45,860 nucleotides of DNA. Origin: Bacteroidota bacterium (GTDB lineage Bacteria > Bacteroidota > Bacteroidia > B-17B0 > Aurantibacillaceae). Where the stretch lies: contig JAJNBG010000039.1 in assembly GCA_021155905.1 (NCBI GenBank), forward strand, positions 1-45,860, in the 5' to 3' direction. The notes beneath the pieces are model-generated. The model saw nothing but the letters and a program-made list of their open reading frames with translations. It did not search any database and was not told where the DNA came from. A program made the position numbers and the translations under genes. Shown here in pieces: positions 1 through 6,764 of this stretch; within the stretch, counting starts at the first letter, position 1, and every line of letters begins with the position of its first letter.

Positions 1-92
1 ATCTCGAGGGATATAGTAAAGGAATATATATGATTCAGGTAACCTCAAGCCTTGGTAATAGCATCACGAAAAAAATTGATGTTATTGAATAG
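1..92 (+). CDS. C-terminal fragment of a T9SS type A sorting-domain protein (5' end outside window)
   Basis: The frame whose codons begin at base 3 is open from the window edge and ends at TAG 90-92, giving 29 residues. It contains YSKGIYMIQV followed about ten residues later by KKIDVIE. This GIY(x)hxV...K(K)hhhh pattern is the last two strands of the type A C-terminal domain that directs proteins through the type IX secretion system in Bacteroidota. The body of the protein lies upstream of the window, so its function cannot be told. The family call rests on this short tail only. Confidence 0.75.
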   Translation, partial: LEGYSKGIYMIQVTSSLGNSITKKIDVIE

Positions 93-127
93 TTTGTTAT
101 CTTAAATATTCTTAAAAGAGCTCCTTC

Positions 128-183
128 AAATGCAGCGGATTGTCTTATGTGGCTTTTAAACTGCTTTTCGTTCCGCTGCATTT
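128..183. repeat. 12-bp perfect inverted repeat between genes
   Basis: AAATGCAGCGGA at 128-139 is matched by its exact reverse complement at 172-183, with a 32-base spacer. It lies 36 bases after the stop of the T9SS fragment and 75 bases before the next gene. It could form a long hairpin that ends the upstream transcript, but the spacer is long and no clear U-tract follows, so its role is open. Confidence 0.5.
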
Positions 184-257
184 AATAACTAGAAAATAAA
201 CTATATATCTCAGTATGATTAACTTGGCGAATAATATCTGCCCTTTGTATCTAAATC

Positions 258-752
258 ATGAGGACTATCCGTACATACATAATACTTTTAACATCCACCG
301 TTGTATTATTTAATTGCAAAAAATATCCGGAGGGAGGGTGTGAACGGCGTGGTAAAAAGAACTTGCTCAACAGGCCATGGAAATTAACGCTTTATGAAGT
401 GAATGGTATTGATAGTACAGAATTGATTAACTATAACGGAAGTGATACCTATAAAAAGATATCCTTTTTTAAAAATGTCAGTACTATTTCCGTCCAAAAC
501 TGGAGCCATAGGGATTTAGGGGTGTCTTTTGTCAATGAAAATAGGAGCCTGGAATTCCGAATGGATACGTCTACAATTGGAATATACTGTATCAATGAAG
601 ATAATGTGAATTATTGTAATCGATCTTATTATTTTCCTGAGAAAAATAACCTCAGAACCTACGAATGGGAGATAAGAAAATTAGATGCCAAAGAGCTTAT
701 TATCGTTTCTTCTTTAAAAAACTCATATAAAATTAAACTTAGTAGCGAATAG
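258..752 (+). CDS. Small predicted lipoprotein of unknown function
   Basis: This is a 164-residue protein with a basic start (MRTIRTY), a hydrophobic stretch and a lipobox-like LFNC with Cys20, followed by KK. It should be processed by lipoprotein signal peptidase and anchored in the envelope. The mature part begins with an RPWKLTLYEVNGIDSTELIN-type segment, a pattern I associate with small beta-rich Bacteroidota lipoproteins that measure a 'remaining' fold of lipocalin-like type, but I cannot name a family securely. Further Cys residues lie near positions 28, 110 and 119. It stands alone, with repeat-rich DNA downstream, so context gives no function. Confidence 0.6.
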   Translation: MRTIRTYIILLTSTVVLFNCKKYPEGGCERRGKKNLLNRPWKLTLYEVNGIDSTELINYNGSDTYKKISFFKNVSTISVQNWSHRDLGVSFVNENRSLEFRMDTSTIGIYCINEDNVNYCNRSYYFPEKNNLRTYEWEIRKLDAKELIIVSSLKNSYKIKLSSE

Positions 753-785
753 GAATGAATCAACGTTAAAATTTGCAATCAAAAC

Positions 786-881
786 TGAACATGTTTTTCG
801 GATATGCCCAGTTTTTAGTTAAAAAAATGGACACGTTTTGGGGATATGTCCAGTTTTTTGTTAAAAAATGAACATATCGGG
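786..881. repeat. Imperfect tandem direct repeats, 41-42 bp period; possible IS end relic
   Basis: Unit 1 starts at 786 (TGAACATG), unit 2 at 828 (TGGACACG) and a partial unit 3 at 869 (TGAACATATCGGG). Each full unit carries GGATATG(C/T)CCAG in the middle and ends GTTAAAAAA. Unit 2 also has TGGACA near its start and TGTCCA after its centre, so each unit contains an imperfect inverted repeat. Multiple spaced copies of such sites are typical of transposase-binding ends of IS21-type elements, but no transposase gene follows, so an IS relic is only an inference. Confidence 0.45.
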
Positions 882-930
882 AAAGCGGAAAAAAGAACTC
901 ATTTACCTATTAGAAAACCGCAGCATTACA

Positions 931-948
931 TCCCGAAAGCTTTCGGGA
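931..948. repeat. 18-bp perfect palindrome, copy 1
   Basis: TCCCGAAAGCTTTCGGGA reads the same on both strands. It is one of three copies of a TCCCGAxxxxxxTCGGGA element in the window (others at 1134-1151 and 8894-8911). It sits within the repeat-rich spacer. Confidence 0.8.
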
Positions 949-1047
949 GCAGCGGAGCAGGTAAATAAACTCATTATGTATTAGAGTGAGGGGTTTTTAT
1001 AGCACATCTATATCTTACGATAGCATGATGAACATCAGGTGTGGGAC

Positions 1048-1184
1048 TATGATTTTGTGCAGCAATAGATGCAAAAGCAACGTAGGGTCGGCATGAGCAA
1101 GCGGGTTGCTTTTGTCAGCGTTTTTGGATAGAGTCCCGAACACTTTCGGGACGGTATCCAAAAATTGCCTATCACAAAATCATA
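1048..1184. repeat. Nested inverted-repeat structure with a palindrome at its tip
   Basis: Outer arms TATGATTTTGTG (1048-1059) and its complement (1173-1184) enclose two stems: CAAAAGCAAC (1072-1081) with 1105-1114, and TTTTTGGATA (1121-1130) with 1155-1164. The second stem is capped by GTCCCGAA (1133-1140) pairing with 1145-1152. The result is a three-way-junction-like fold that could form in RNA or single-stranded DNA. No similarity to a known RNA family is evident to me. Confidence 0.55.
1134..1151. repeat. 18-bp near-palindrome, copy 2
   Basis: TCCCGAACACTTTCGGGA has the same 7-bp arms as the palindromes at 931-948 and 8894-8911 with a four-base non-pairing centre. It caps a longer stem (1121-1130 with 1155-1164), as if inserted into or acquired by an existing hairpin. 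Confidence 0.7.
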
Positions 1185-1193
1185 AGCTTTTTG

Positions 1194-1219
1194 GATACTT
1201 TTTGGCTGCAAAAAGTATC
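1194..1219. repeat. Compact hairpin, 11-bp stem and 4-base loop
   Basis: GATACTTTTTG (1194-1204) pairs perfectly with 1209-1219 around loop GCTG. It has the look of the CTTTTTGGCTGCAAAAAG-type hairpins common between genes in Bacteroidota. It could end transcription of the ABC ATPase operon entering from the right, 82 bases after that gene's stop. Confidence 0.5.
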
Positions 1220-1300
1220 TAAGAAAATCATTCAAAAAAGTAGCTTCATGCTTCTATAAAATGACATGATGCTTTCGTCATCGCAAGCTACCAGCTAGTG

Positions 1301-2305
1301 CTAATACCACTTCACTTTCAAATAAACGGCTTCGTCTATTTGTATGGCATTATCTTTTGAGTAAAAGTAAACGGAATTGCCCTGTTTGGTTTCGGCAAAA
1401 TATTCAAAGCCATAACCATTAAAGAATACGTTGGTCACCGTTACCTGCAGTTGTGCCTGTGCTTTGCTGTCTACAATCTGTAACTGGTTGGGGCGGATGT
1501 AGGTTTGGTTTTTGGATAGTTTCACTTTGGAAGAAAGTAAATCATCCTGTTCCAGGATAAAATAACGTCCCATTAAAGCGGCCACATTTTTGGTTTTAGG
1601 CTGGTAATACACTTTAAAGGTTTCATCATGCTGGATGAGTTTCCCGTTTTCCATCACCGCCGTTTCATCTGCATAACGGAGTGCTTCCTCGGGCTGATGT
1701 GTTACTAAGATAGCGGCAGCGTTTTCTTTTTTAATTTGCTGGCGGATATAAGTAAAAATCTTATCCCGTAATGGCAGGTCCAGGTTACTGAAAGGTTCGT
1801 CGAGCAATAATACTTTTGGGAACTCCGCCAGTGAACGGGCAATGGCAACGCGTTGTTTTTGTCCGGATGATAAGGTAATGGCTTTCAGACTTTTATAAGG
1901 AGTTAAATCAAGCAGGCGTAACAATTGGTTGGCACGTTTTTGTTTGTATTCGTCCGTGTAGCCCATCAGTTTATCCTTGATGTTTTCTTCTACCGTATGG
2001 TTATCGAGCACGTAAAAGTCCTGGCTCACAAAACGCATGTCGGCATGGCCGGGGATTAAATTATAGGCAGGGCCTAATACTAATTTATTGCCAATGGTAA
2101 TTTGTCCTTCCTTAAGGTCCTCCAAACCATAAATACATTTTAATAAGGTGGTTTTCCCGCTCCCGCTTTTTCCAATAATGGCCAGGATCTTGCCGGGTTC
2201 TGCTGTGAGGGAAACGCTGTTGATGCCTTTAAACTGGGTGGACTGGGGATAGTTAAACGCTATTTTACTAACGGATAAGAGGGGCTTACTTAGTGTAGAA
2301 TCCAT
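1301..2305 (-). CDS. ABC transporter ATP-binding protein with C-terminal TOBE-like domain
   Basis: This 334-residue ATPase would power import of a small solute from the cytoplasmic face of the inner membrane. Visible motifs are Walker A GKSGSGKTT (45-53), Q-loop Q95, signature LSSGQ (145-149), Walker B VLLLDE (165-170) and H-loop H203. Residues from about 270 (IRPNQLQI...) form a TOBE/MOI-like beta domain as in PotA, FbpC or ModC-type importers, where it senses substrate or regulates. No permease or binding protein lies nearby, so the substrate is unknown. I chose ATG 2303-2305; the frame is open further upstream to 2365 but only over the neighbouring coding sequence. It overlaps the end of the T9SS gene by 20 bases, implying one transcript. 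Confidence 0.85.
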   Translation of the reverse strand: MDSTLSKPLLSVSKIAFNYPQSTQFKGINSVSLTAEPGKILAIIGKSGSGKTTLLKCIYGLEDLKEGQITIGNKLVLGPAYNLIPGHADMRFVSQDFYVLDNHTVEENIKDKLMGYTDEYKQKRANQLLRLLDLTPYKSLKAITLSSGQKQRVAIARSLAEFPKVLLLDEPFSNLDLPLRDKIFTYIRQQIKKENAAAILVTHQPEEALRYADETAVMENGKLIQHDETFKVYYQPKTKNVAALMGRYFILEQDDLLSSKVKLSKNQTYIRPNQLQIVDSKAQAQLQVTVTNVFFNGYGFEYFAETKQGNSVYFYSKDNAIQIDEAVYLKVKWY

Positions 2306-2681
2306 TCGTAAATAATTGCACAAAGGTTTTTTCCTTGTATGTTTTCCCTTCAATGCCGGTGGCATTTAAAATGCAAAAGTAAACACCATCTTTGCAGGGC
2401 TCACCACTGGTGGTTCTGCCGTCCCAGAATCCGTTTAAGCGGGTTGTTTCAAAAACCACGTTACCATAGCGGTTAAAGATACTGTAGTTCAGTTCCACGA
2501 TCTCGTCCAGGTATGGCCTGAACACATCATTGATGCTGTCGAAGTTAGGCGTGAAAACGTTAGGTAATACAATATTGGAAATGGAATCGTTGGTATCATA
2601 CAGCAACACCGTTTGTGCCTTTGACTGATGAAGACAAAAAGCAAAGGCTGCGGCTAAAAAAATATGTTTGATACGATTCAC
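2286..2681 (-). CDS. Minimal T9SS type B (gliding-motility CTD) sorting-domain protein
   Basis: The 131-residue protein is little more than a signal peptide (residues 1-22, ending SKAQ) and a CHU_C-type C-terminal domain. The hallmark order is visible: LPNVFTPNFDSINDVFRP, then YSIFNRYGNVVFET, then FWDGRTTSGEPCKDGVYFC, and a final KEKTFVQLF strand. In larger proteins this domain is the secretion signal for the type IX system and stays attached as a type B signal. Here there is almost no cargo. Start is GTG at 2679-2681. It lies 16 bases after the acyl-CoA reductase and overlaps the ABC ATPase start, so all three are probably co-transcribed, though functions look unrelated. Confidence 0.8.
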   Translation of the reverse strand: MNRIKHIFLAAAFAFCLHQSKAQTVLLYDTNDSISNIVLPNVFTPNFDSINDVFRPYLDEIVELNYSIFNRYGNVVFETTRLNGFWDGRTTSGEPCKDGVYFCILNATGIEGKTYKEKTFVQLFTNGFYTK

Positions 2682-2697
2682 TATTAAATTTATACAA

Positions 2698-3744
2698 TTA
2701 AAGGGTCTTTAAAAAATCCAGGGTATTCACATTGTCTGCAAAATCAAAAATTTCCGGTTCCTGGCTGCAACCCAATGCAATGGTTTTTACTCCCTTTATT
2801 TCAAAATTAGCAACAATACATTGCAAATTTGCCATTAAAGGGCTGATCTTTTCAACAAGCTGTTCTTCATTAGTATACGTTTCGTAAAAAAGTACCGAAG
2901 TAGGGGCATGGAGATCAGCACTCTCCTTAATCATAAAAAAGTTGTTGTCCAGGAAAGGGACCAGATCGAGCAGATAAATGGCGCGGTTATACTCGTAATT
3001 GTTGTTGTATTTTTTATTGTCGATGACGTATTTAAACTCATATAAGGCTTCGAACAAACCGTCAAATTTATAACCTTCCGGCACATACACTTTGTTCACA
3101 TTTCTGCAACCCAGCCCGTAATAGTAAAAAACATCTTTCCCCAGCCTGCTGAGCTCTTCTTTGGTCTCTTTTCCGTTCAGCACCGCAATGGAGCTCCGGT
3201 TCTTACGAATGATGTTGGGGTATTTCCCGAAATAGTAATCAAAATGTTTGGCAGTATTATCGCTTCCGGTGGCAATTACTGCGTCGAAATTAACAAGTTT
3301 ACCTTCCGAAAAGTTAATGGCCGGAGCAAAGGCTGGTTCGTAATAAATCACCATTCCTGATAAAAAAGGAATCAGGGCAGGATCGTCGCCTGATACTTTG
3401 ATGAGGATGTGATGTCCGCTTAACAACACACACAGCAGGTCATGAAAGCCAACCGCGGGGATATTACCGGCCATGATCACTGCCACGGTTTTAGGTTTTT
3501 CAGGTTCGGTAATGGTGGAGACAAAATCATGTAAGGACTTTTCTTCCAGCATGAAGGCCAGGCCTTTCAGGGCCATTTGTATACTTTCGGGTGTAAACCA
3601 TCCGTTATAGGAATAGGCTATTTCAGTCAGTTTGTTCAGATCGTTATGAAAACGCTCTTCTTTGGGCAGCCATTGGTTGGAAAAATGGCGGTTTATAAAC
3701 AAACCCAATTGAACAAAAGCTTGTTCCCGTTGTTTTAAGGTCAT
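2698..3744 (-). CDS. LuxC-type acyl-CoA reductase
   Basis: A 348-residue member of the LuxC family (aldehyde-dehydrogenase fold), which reduces fatty acyl-CoA or acyl-enzyme to the aldehyde with NADPH in the cytoplasm. The likely catalytic Cys213 sits in YGLGCRNVNKVY, the family's best motif; the MAGNIPAVGFHD segment (91-102) belongs to the nucleotide-binding half. ATG 3742-3744 is chosen because the frame remains open upstream only through the antisense of the ferredoxin gene. The 54-base gap to the divergent ferredoxin is a shared promoter region. No luciferase (LuxAB) is present, so a role in aldehyde, alcohol or wax metabolism is more likely than bioluminescence. A LuxE-like gene lies at 32.6 kb. 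Confidence 0.85.
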   Translation of the reverse strand: MTLKQREQAFVQLGLFINRHFSNQWLPKEERFHNDLNKLTEIAYSYNGWFTPESIQMALKGLAFMLEEKSLHDFVSTITEPEKPKTVAVIMAGNIPAVGFHDLLCVLLSGHHILIKVSGDDPALIPFLSGMVIYYEPAFAPAINFSEGKLVNFDAVIATGSDNTAKHFDYYFGKYPNIIRKNRSSIAVLNGKETKEELSRLGKDVFYYYGLGCRNVNKVYVPEGYKFDGLFEALYEFKYVIDNKKYNNNYEYNRAIYLLDLVPFLDNNFFMIKESADLHAPTSVLFYETYTNEEQLVEKISPLMANLQCIVANFEIKGVKTIALGCSQEPEIFDFADNVNTLDFLKTL

Positions 3745-3756
3745 AAAAATTAATCT

Positions 3757-3764
3757 TATATTTG
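3757..3764 (+). promoter_or_regulatory. Bacteroidota -7 box TATATTTG upstream of ferredoxin
   Basis: TATATTTG matches the TAnnTTTG -7 consensus and lies 35 bases before the ferredoxin ATG, giving a leader of roughly 28 bases. No good -33 element could be assigned. Confidence 0.5.
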
Positions 3765-3798
3765 TAGTCTTAATTAAGAATACAAAACTAACGAAAAA

Positions 3799-4149
3799 AT
3801 GGCTATTAAAATTACAGATGAGTGCATTAATTGCGGGGCTTGCGAACCAGAGTGTCCGAATAATGCGATATATGAAGGTGGAGCCGAATGGCGCTATGCG
3901 GATGGCACTAAAATAAAAGGAGAATTCACCGGGAAGAATACAGGAATTACGGCTGATGCCAATGATCCTCAAACGCCTTACAGTATGGATATTTATTACA
4001 TTGCTACTGATAAGTGCACAGAATGTGTCGGCTTTCATGACGAACCTCAATGTGCGGCAGTTTGCCCTGTAGACTGTTGCGTGCCGGATGAAGATAACGT
4101 GGAAGCGGAAGCGACGCTTTTTGCTAAAAAGGACAGTATGCATTTATAG
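3799..4149 (+). CDS. 4Fe-4S dicluster ferredoxin
   Basis: A 116-residue soluble electron carrier that holds two [4Fe-4S] clusters. The first binding motif is C9xxC12xxC15xxxC19P; the second is C73xxC76, then C85xxxC89P followed by VDCC. The enlarged spacing with VGFHDEPQ between the second and third Cys is typical of the YfhL/Bacteroidota ferredoxin group. The middle (30-65) is a family-specific insertion. It probably serves low-potential cytoplasmic electron transfer. It is divergent from the acyl-CoA reductase and is followed by its own terminator, so it is a single-gene unit. Confidence 0.93.
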   Translation: MAIKITDECINCGACEPECPNNAIYEGGAEWRYADGTKIKGEFTGKNTGITADANDPQTPYSMDIYYIATDKCTECVGFHDEPQCAAVCPVDCCVPDEDNVEAEATLFAKKDSMHL

Positions 4150-4510
4150 TACATCATACATTTAATTAAAAACCTTCACTGAGACAGTGAAGGTTTTTTT
4201 TGTGGAAATTATTACTGATCCTAATTTATATTTTATTGTTCTTTTTGCTTGGCCAAAAAGAACCAAAAACCCAAGTCAAAACGATATCCCCGCGCTCTTT
4301 TGATTTTTGAGTTTCTTTTTTGAAAGAGAACTAAAGCTCTTTCAAACTCAACTAAAAAAATCAAAATTCACAGCTCATCCATCTCCGCGTTTTGACGGGC
4401 TTACGCGCTTTTCACCCGACTTTTATTATTAGGTTAAAAATGTAATTTCTCCGGGGAGATAAAGTTAATTTGAAAATTACTTATTGATACTTAAATGTTG
4501 AGTGATTACG
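4150..4510. other. Intergenic region with terminator and a dispersed-repeat-like element
   Basis: After the ferredoxin terminator the stretch holds a hairpin TTCTTTTT (4239-4246)/AAAAAGAA (4255-4262). An outer pair GTCAAAACG (4275-4283)/CGTTTTGAC (4388-4396) follows. Inside it is a hairpin made of TGATTTTT (4301-4308), GAGTTT (4309-4314) and TGAAAGAG (4321-4328) with complements ending at 4363. I recognise this CTTGGCCAAAAAGAACC / GTCAAAACG pattern as a kind of repeat found between genes in many Bacteroidota genomes, from memory. No coding frame of note is present. Confidence 0.55.
4171..4202 (+). terminator. Rho-independent terminator of the ferredoxin gene
   Basis: AACCTTCACT (4171-4180) pairs with AGTGAAGGTT (4186-4195) around loop GAGAC and is followed by a run of T. 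It starts 22 bases after the ferredoxin stop. Confidence 0.9.
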
Positions 4511-5182
4511 TTACTTCTGAAAATTCATAAAAGCATAACTAATAATATTCGCACCCATTCTTAAAGCTTTTTCATGGGTTTCGGGACTGTCTTTATGAAT
4601 CTCATAACTCTCCCAGCCATCACCTAAATCACATTCTGCGTCATAAAAGCAAACCAAACGCCCCTGGTAGATTAAGCCGAAACCCTGTGGCGCTTTGTTT
4701 TCATGTTCGTGAACTTTTGGTAAACCTTTATCGAAATTATAAGCCTGGTGATAAATAGGATGAGAATAGGGAAGTTCCACCAGTTCCAGTTCAGGGAATA
4801 CTTTTTTTAATTCTGTTCTCACAAATTTGTCCATCCCATAGTTATCCGATACGTGCAGGAAACCACCGGCCATGAGATATTTCCGAAGATTCTCCGCTTC
4901 CTGGTTCGAGAAAACCACATTACCGTGACCGGTCATATGTATGAAGGGGTAATTAAAGATTTCTGTGCTGCCGACTTCCACAATGGCCTGTTCGGGATTG
5001 ATGTTGGTTTTGATATTGGCGTTACAAAATTTAATGAGGTTTGGCAGCGATGTTTCTAAATTGGCATACCAGTCGCCGCCGCCGCTGTATTTCAATAAAC
5101 CAATTTGGTAGGATTGGGAGAAACTAAAAGATGTTCTGAAAACGAAAGCCAATAAAAAAAGAATTCTCAAGGTACTCATCAT
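4511..5182 (-). CDS. DUF4159 domain-containing exported protein
   Basis: A 223-residue protein with a signal peptide (residues 1-23, ending SFSQ) and a DUF4159 domain over most of the mature chain. Recognisable blocks are LLKYSGGGDWYANLETSLPN, IHMTGHGNVVFS, LRKYLMAGGFLHVSDNYG and LPYSHPIYHQAYNF. The domain is a class-I-glutamine-amidotransferase-like fold of unknown function, usually periplasmic in Bacteroidota. Its ATG overlaps the stop of the upstream PD40/TPR gene in an ATGATGA arrangement (5179-5182), so the two are translationally coupled and likely act together. Two adjacent Met codons give a one-residue ambiguity at the start. Confidence 0.85.
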   Translation of the reverse strand: MMSTLRILFLLAFVFRTSFSFSQSYQIGLLKYSGGGDWYANLETSLPNLIKFCNANIKTNINPEQAIVEVGSTEIFNYPFIHMTGHGNVVFSNQEAENLRKYLMAGGFLHVSDNYGMDKFVRTELKKVFPELELVELPYSHPIYHQAYNFDKGLPKVHEHENKAPQGFGLIYQGRLVCFYDAECDLGDGWESYEIHKDSPETHEKALRMGANIISYAFMNFQK

Positions 5183-6723
5183 CGCTTCGCCAGTTTATAG
5201 TTTTTCTTTTCTTCTGAGATCGGTAATCCAAGATCGGAAACCGTTAGCTTGTCTTTGTAATCCGCAAAACCGTCAGCGGTCACAGTAATATCGTAAGTGC
5301 CGGCAGGTAACGCCATAACAAAACGTCCGTTGGTTGGGTTGGGAGCAAAGCTGAATTCCTCGTTGGTCACAACATTCACCGCTAAAATATTGGCAATGTA
5401 TTCTTTTGGTTGGTTCAACGAATCTCCTAATAACATATTGCCTAAATACAAGGTCAGTTTCTGATCCATATCATTGAATTTGATCCGGTAAATATCCAGG
5501 TCGCCCTGTCCCCCCGGACGTAAAGCACTGATATAGCCTGCACGGTTATCAGGCGTCAGGCTAATGCTTCGGTCATTGTCGGTTGTGTTAACGGGAAAGC
5601 CTAAATTCTCTGCCTTGGTCCAGGTATTTGCTTCCGGGTTCCAAACGCTTTTAAAAAGATCAAAGCCACCCATGGTGTTATGTCCTTCGGATGAGAAATA
5701 AAGAGTTACACCGTCGGTTGACAGGTAAGGAAAATCTTCGTGGTATTCGGTATTGATTTCAGGGCCCATTTTAAATGGCTCGCTCCAGCTTCCGTTCGGC
5801 AGTTTGCGGCAGATATAAATATCGGTTTGTGCTTCCCGGTTTTCGCCGCGCACAAAAAATAAGGTATTTCCATCTGCACTGATCGAAGCAGAGTGTTCAA
5901 TTTCCTTATTAATGTGTTCAGGAAAGGCCACGTATTTTACCCAAAGGCCATTTTTTTTACCCGTGGTATAGATATCTCCGTATTTATCAATGTGGTCAAT
6001 ATACACCAGCATTTCAGAACCGTCTGCTTTTAAACCAACCACCTGTTCATCTAATGAAGAATTTATTTTTGGCCCTGGGTTTTCAGCTTTGATCCATTTT
6101 CCGGCATCTAGTTTGGACGTGTAAATATCGGAAGCGTAATATCCATCCACCTCCACGCGGCTCGCAGTCTGTCCTTTTCGGCGGGTGGTAAATGCTAAAA
6201 AGCTTTCATCCTTTGTGATCCAGGGATAATAATCGGCAAACTCCGAATTGATGTCTTTACCGAGGTTGGTAAAAGATACATTGATAGGCGTAAGCATTAG
6301 GGCTTTTGCATTGTTGCATATCTCTAACTGACGGTCCGCTATTTTTTTCTTTTTGGGTTCAAGTTCTTTGTATTTTTCAAAAGCCTTGATGGCATCTTCA
6401 ATTTTATTGGAAAGTCGGTAAGCTTCTCCTAATCTTAACCATACGTTGGATTCCACTTTAGGATCTTTGACGCAAAACTCTAAGTATTTAATTGCCTCCG
6501 ACTTATTAATGTTGGTATTGAGATAGCATTCGGCAATTTTGTACTGGATGGAGGCATTATTCTTATCGGCTTTTAAAAGTTCCTTGTAGATAGGAAGAGC
6601 CATTAAAAAATTATGGTGGCTGTAATGTTCGTCGGCATCCGCGATCTCATATTTCGTTTTACCCGGTTGAGCTACGGTTATCGAAAACGAAAAACAACTA
6701 ATTACAAGTAAATACCTAAACAT
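5179..6723 (-). CDS. TPR / PD40 beta-propeller / CRD protein, PorE-like without OmpA domain
   Basis: This 514-residue exported protein has a signal peptide (about 1-19, cleavage after VAQ), TPR helices (about 25-130), a run of PD40/WD40-like propeller blades (about 150-420, e.g. WITKDESFLAFTTRR and DFPYLSTDGVTLYFSSEGHN) and a C-terminal carboxypeptidase-regulatory-like beta sandwich (about 435-514, ending GTYDITVTADGFADYKDKL). The order matches the T9SS component PorE and its many OmpA-family paralogues, but the peptidoglycan-binding OmpA domain is absent. It may be a periplasmic scaffold. VISC at 7-10 could also be read as a weak lipobox. It is translationally coupled to the DUF4159 gene. 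Confidence 0.75.
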   Translation of the reverse strand: MFRYLLVISCFSFSITVAQPGKTKYEIADADEHYSHHNFLMALPIYKELLKADKNNASIQYKIAECYLNTNINKSEAIKYLEFCVKDPKVESNVWLRLGEAYRLSNKIEDAIKAFEKYKELEPKKKKIADRQLEICNNAKALMLTPINVSFTNLGKDINSEFADYYPWITKDESFLAFTTRRKGQTASRVEVDGYYASDIYTSKLDAGKWIKAENPGPKINSSLDEQVVGLKADGSEMLVYIDHIDKYGDIYTTGKKNGLWVKYVAFPEHINKEIEHSASISADGNTLFFVRGENREAQTDIYICRKLPNGSWSEPFKMGPEINTEYHEDFPYLSTDGVTLYFSSEGHNTMGGFDLFKSVWNPEANTWTKAENLGFPVNTTDNDRSISLTPDNRAGYISALRPGGQGDLDIYRIKFNDMDQKLTLYLGNMLLGDSLNQPKEYIANILAVNVVTNEEFSFAPNPTNGRFVMALPAGTYDITVTADGFADYKDKLTVSDLGLPISEEKKNYKLAKR

Positions 6724-6764
6724 AATTGGATTACAATTTAGAAAATATTTTCCAATAATCGTAC

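Larger units (their letters stand above)
753..1300. other. Repeat- and hairpin-rich intergenic region without a convincing gene
   Basis: The 548 bases between the lipoprotein and the ABC ATPase gene are made of repeats. There are two-and-a-half imperfect direct copies of a 41-42 bp unit (786-881), an 18-bp palindrome (931-948), a nested set of stems (1048-1184) holding a second palindrome at its tip, and a compact hairpin (1194-1219). Short reading frames exist (868-984 plus strand; 1047-1235 minus strand) but neither looks like a protein. The stretch resembles a graveyard of dispersed intergenic repeats and possibly an insertion-sequence end. Confidence 0.6.

Noticed and set aside
868..984. 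38-codon plus-strand frame with a basic N-terminus after the direct repeats
   Set aside because: It is short, contains the 18-bp palindrome as coding sequence and has no recognisable family; it may be a remnant of a transposase start but cannot be called a gene.
1047..1235. 62-codon minus-strand frame in the repeat-rich spacer
   Set aside because: It runs through the nested inverted repeats and the palindrome; the peptide has no protein-like features.
3745..4143. N-terminal extension of the LuxC-type frame by 133 codons
   Set aside because: It lies wholly antisense to the ferredoxin gene and the shared promoter; the LuxC family begins at the ATG at 3744.
4301..4363. Hairpin considered as a terminator of the DUF4159 gene
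   Set aside because: It starts about 150 bases beyond the stop, lacks a close U-tract and is part of a larger repeat.
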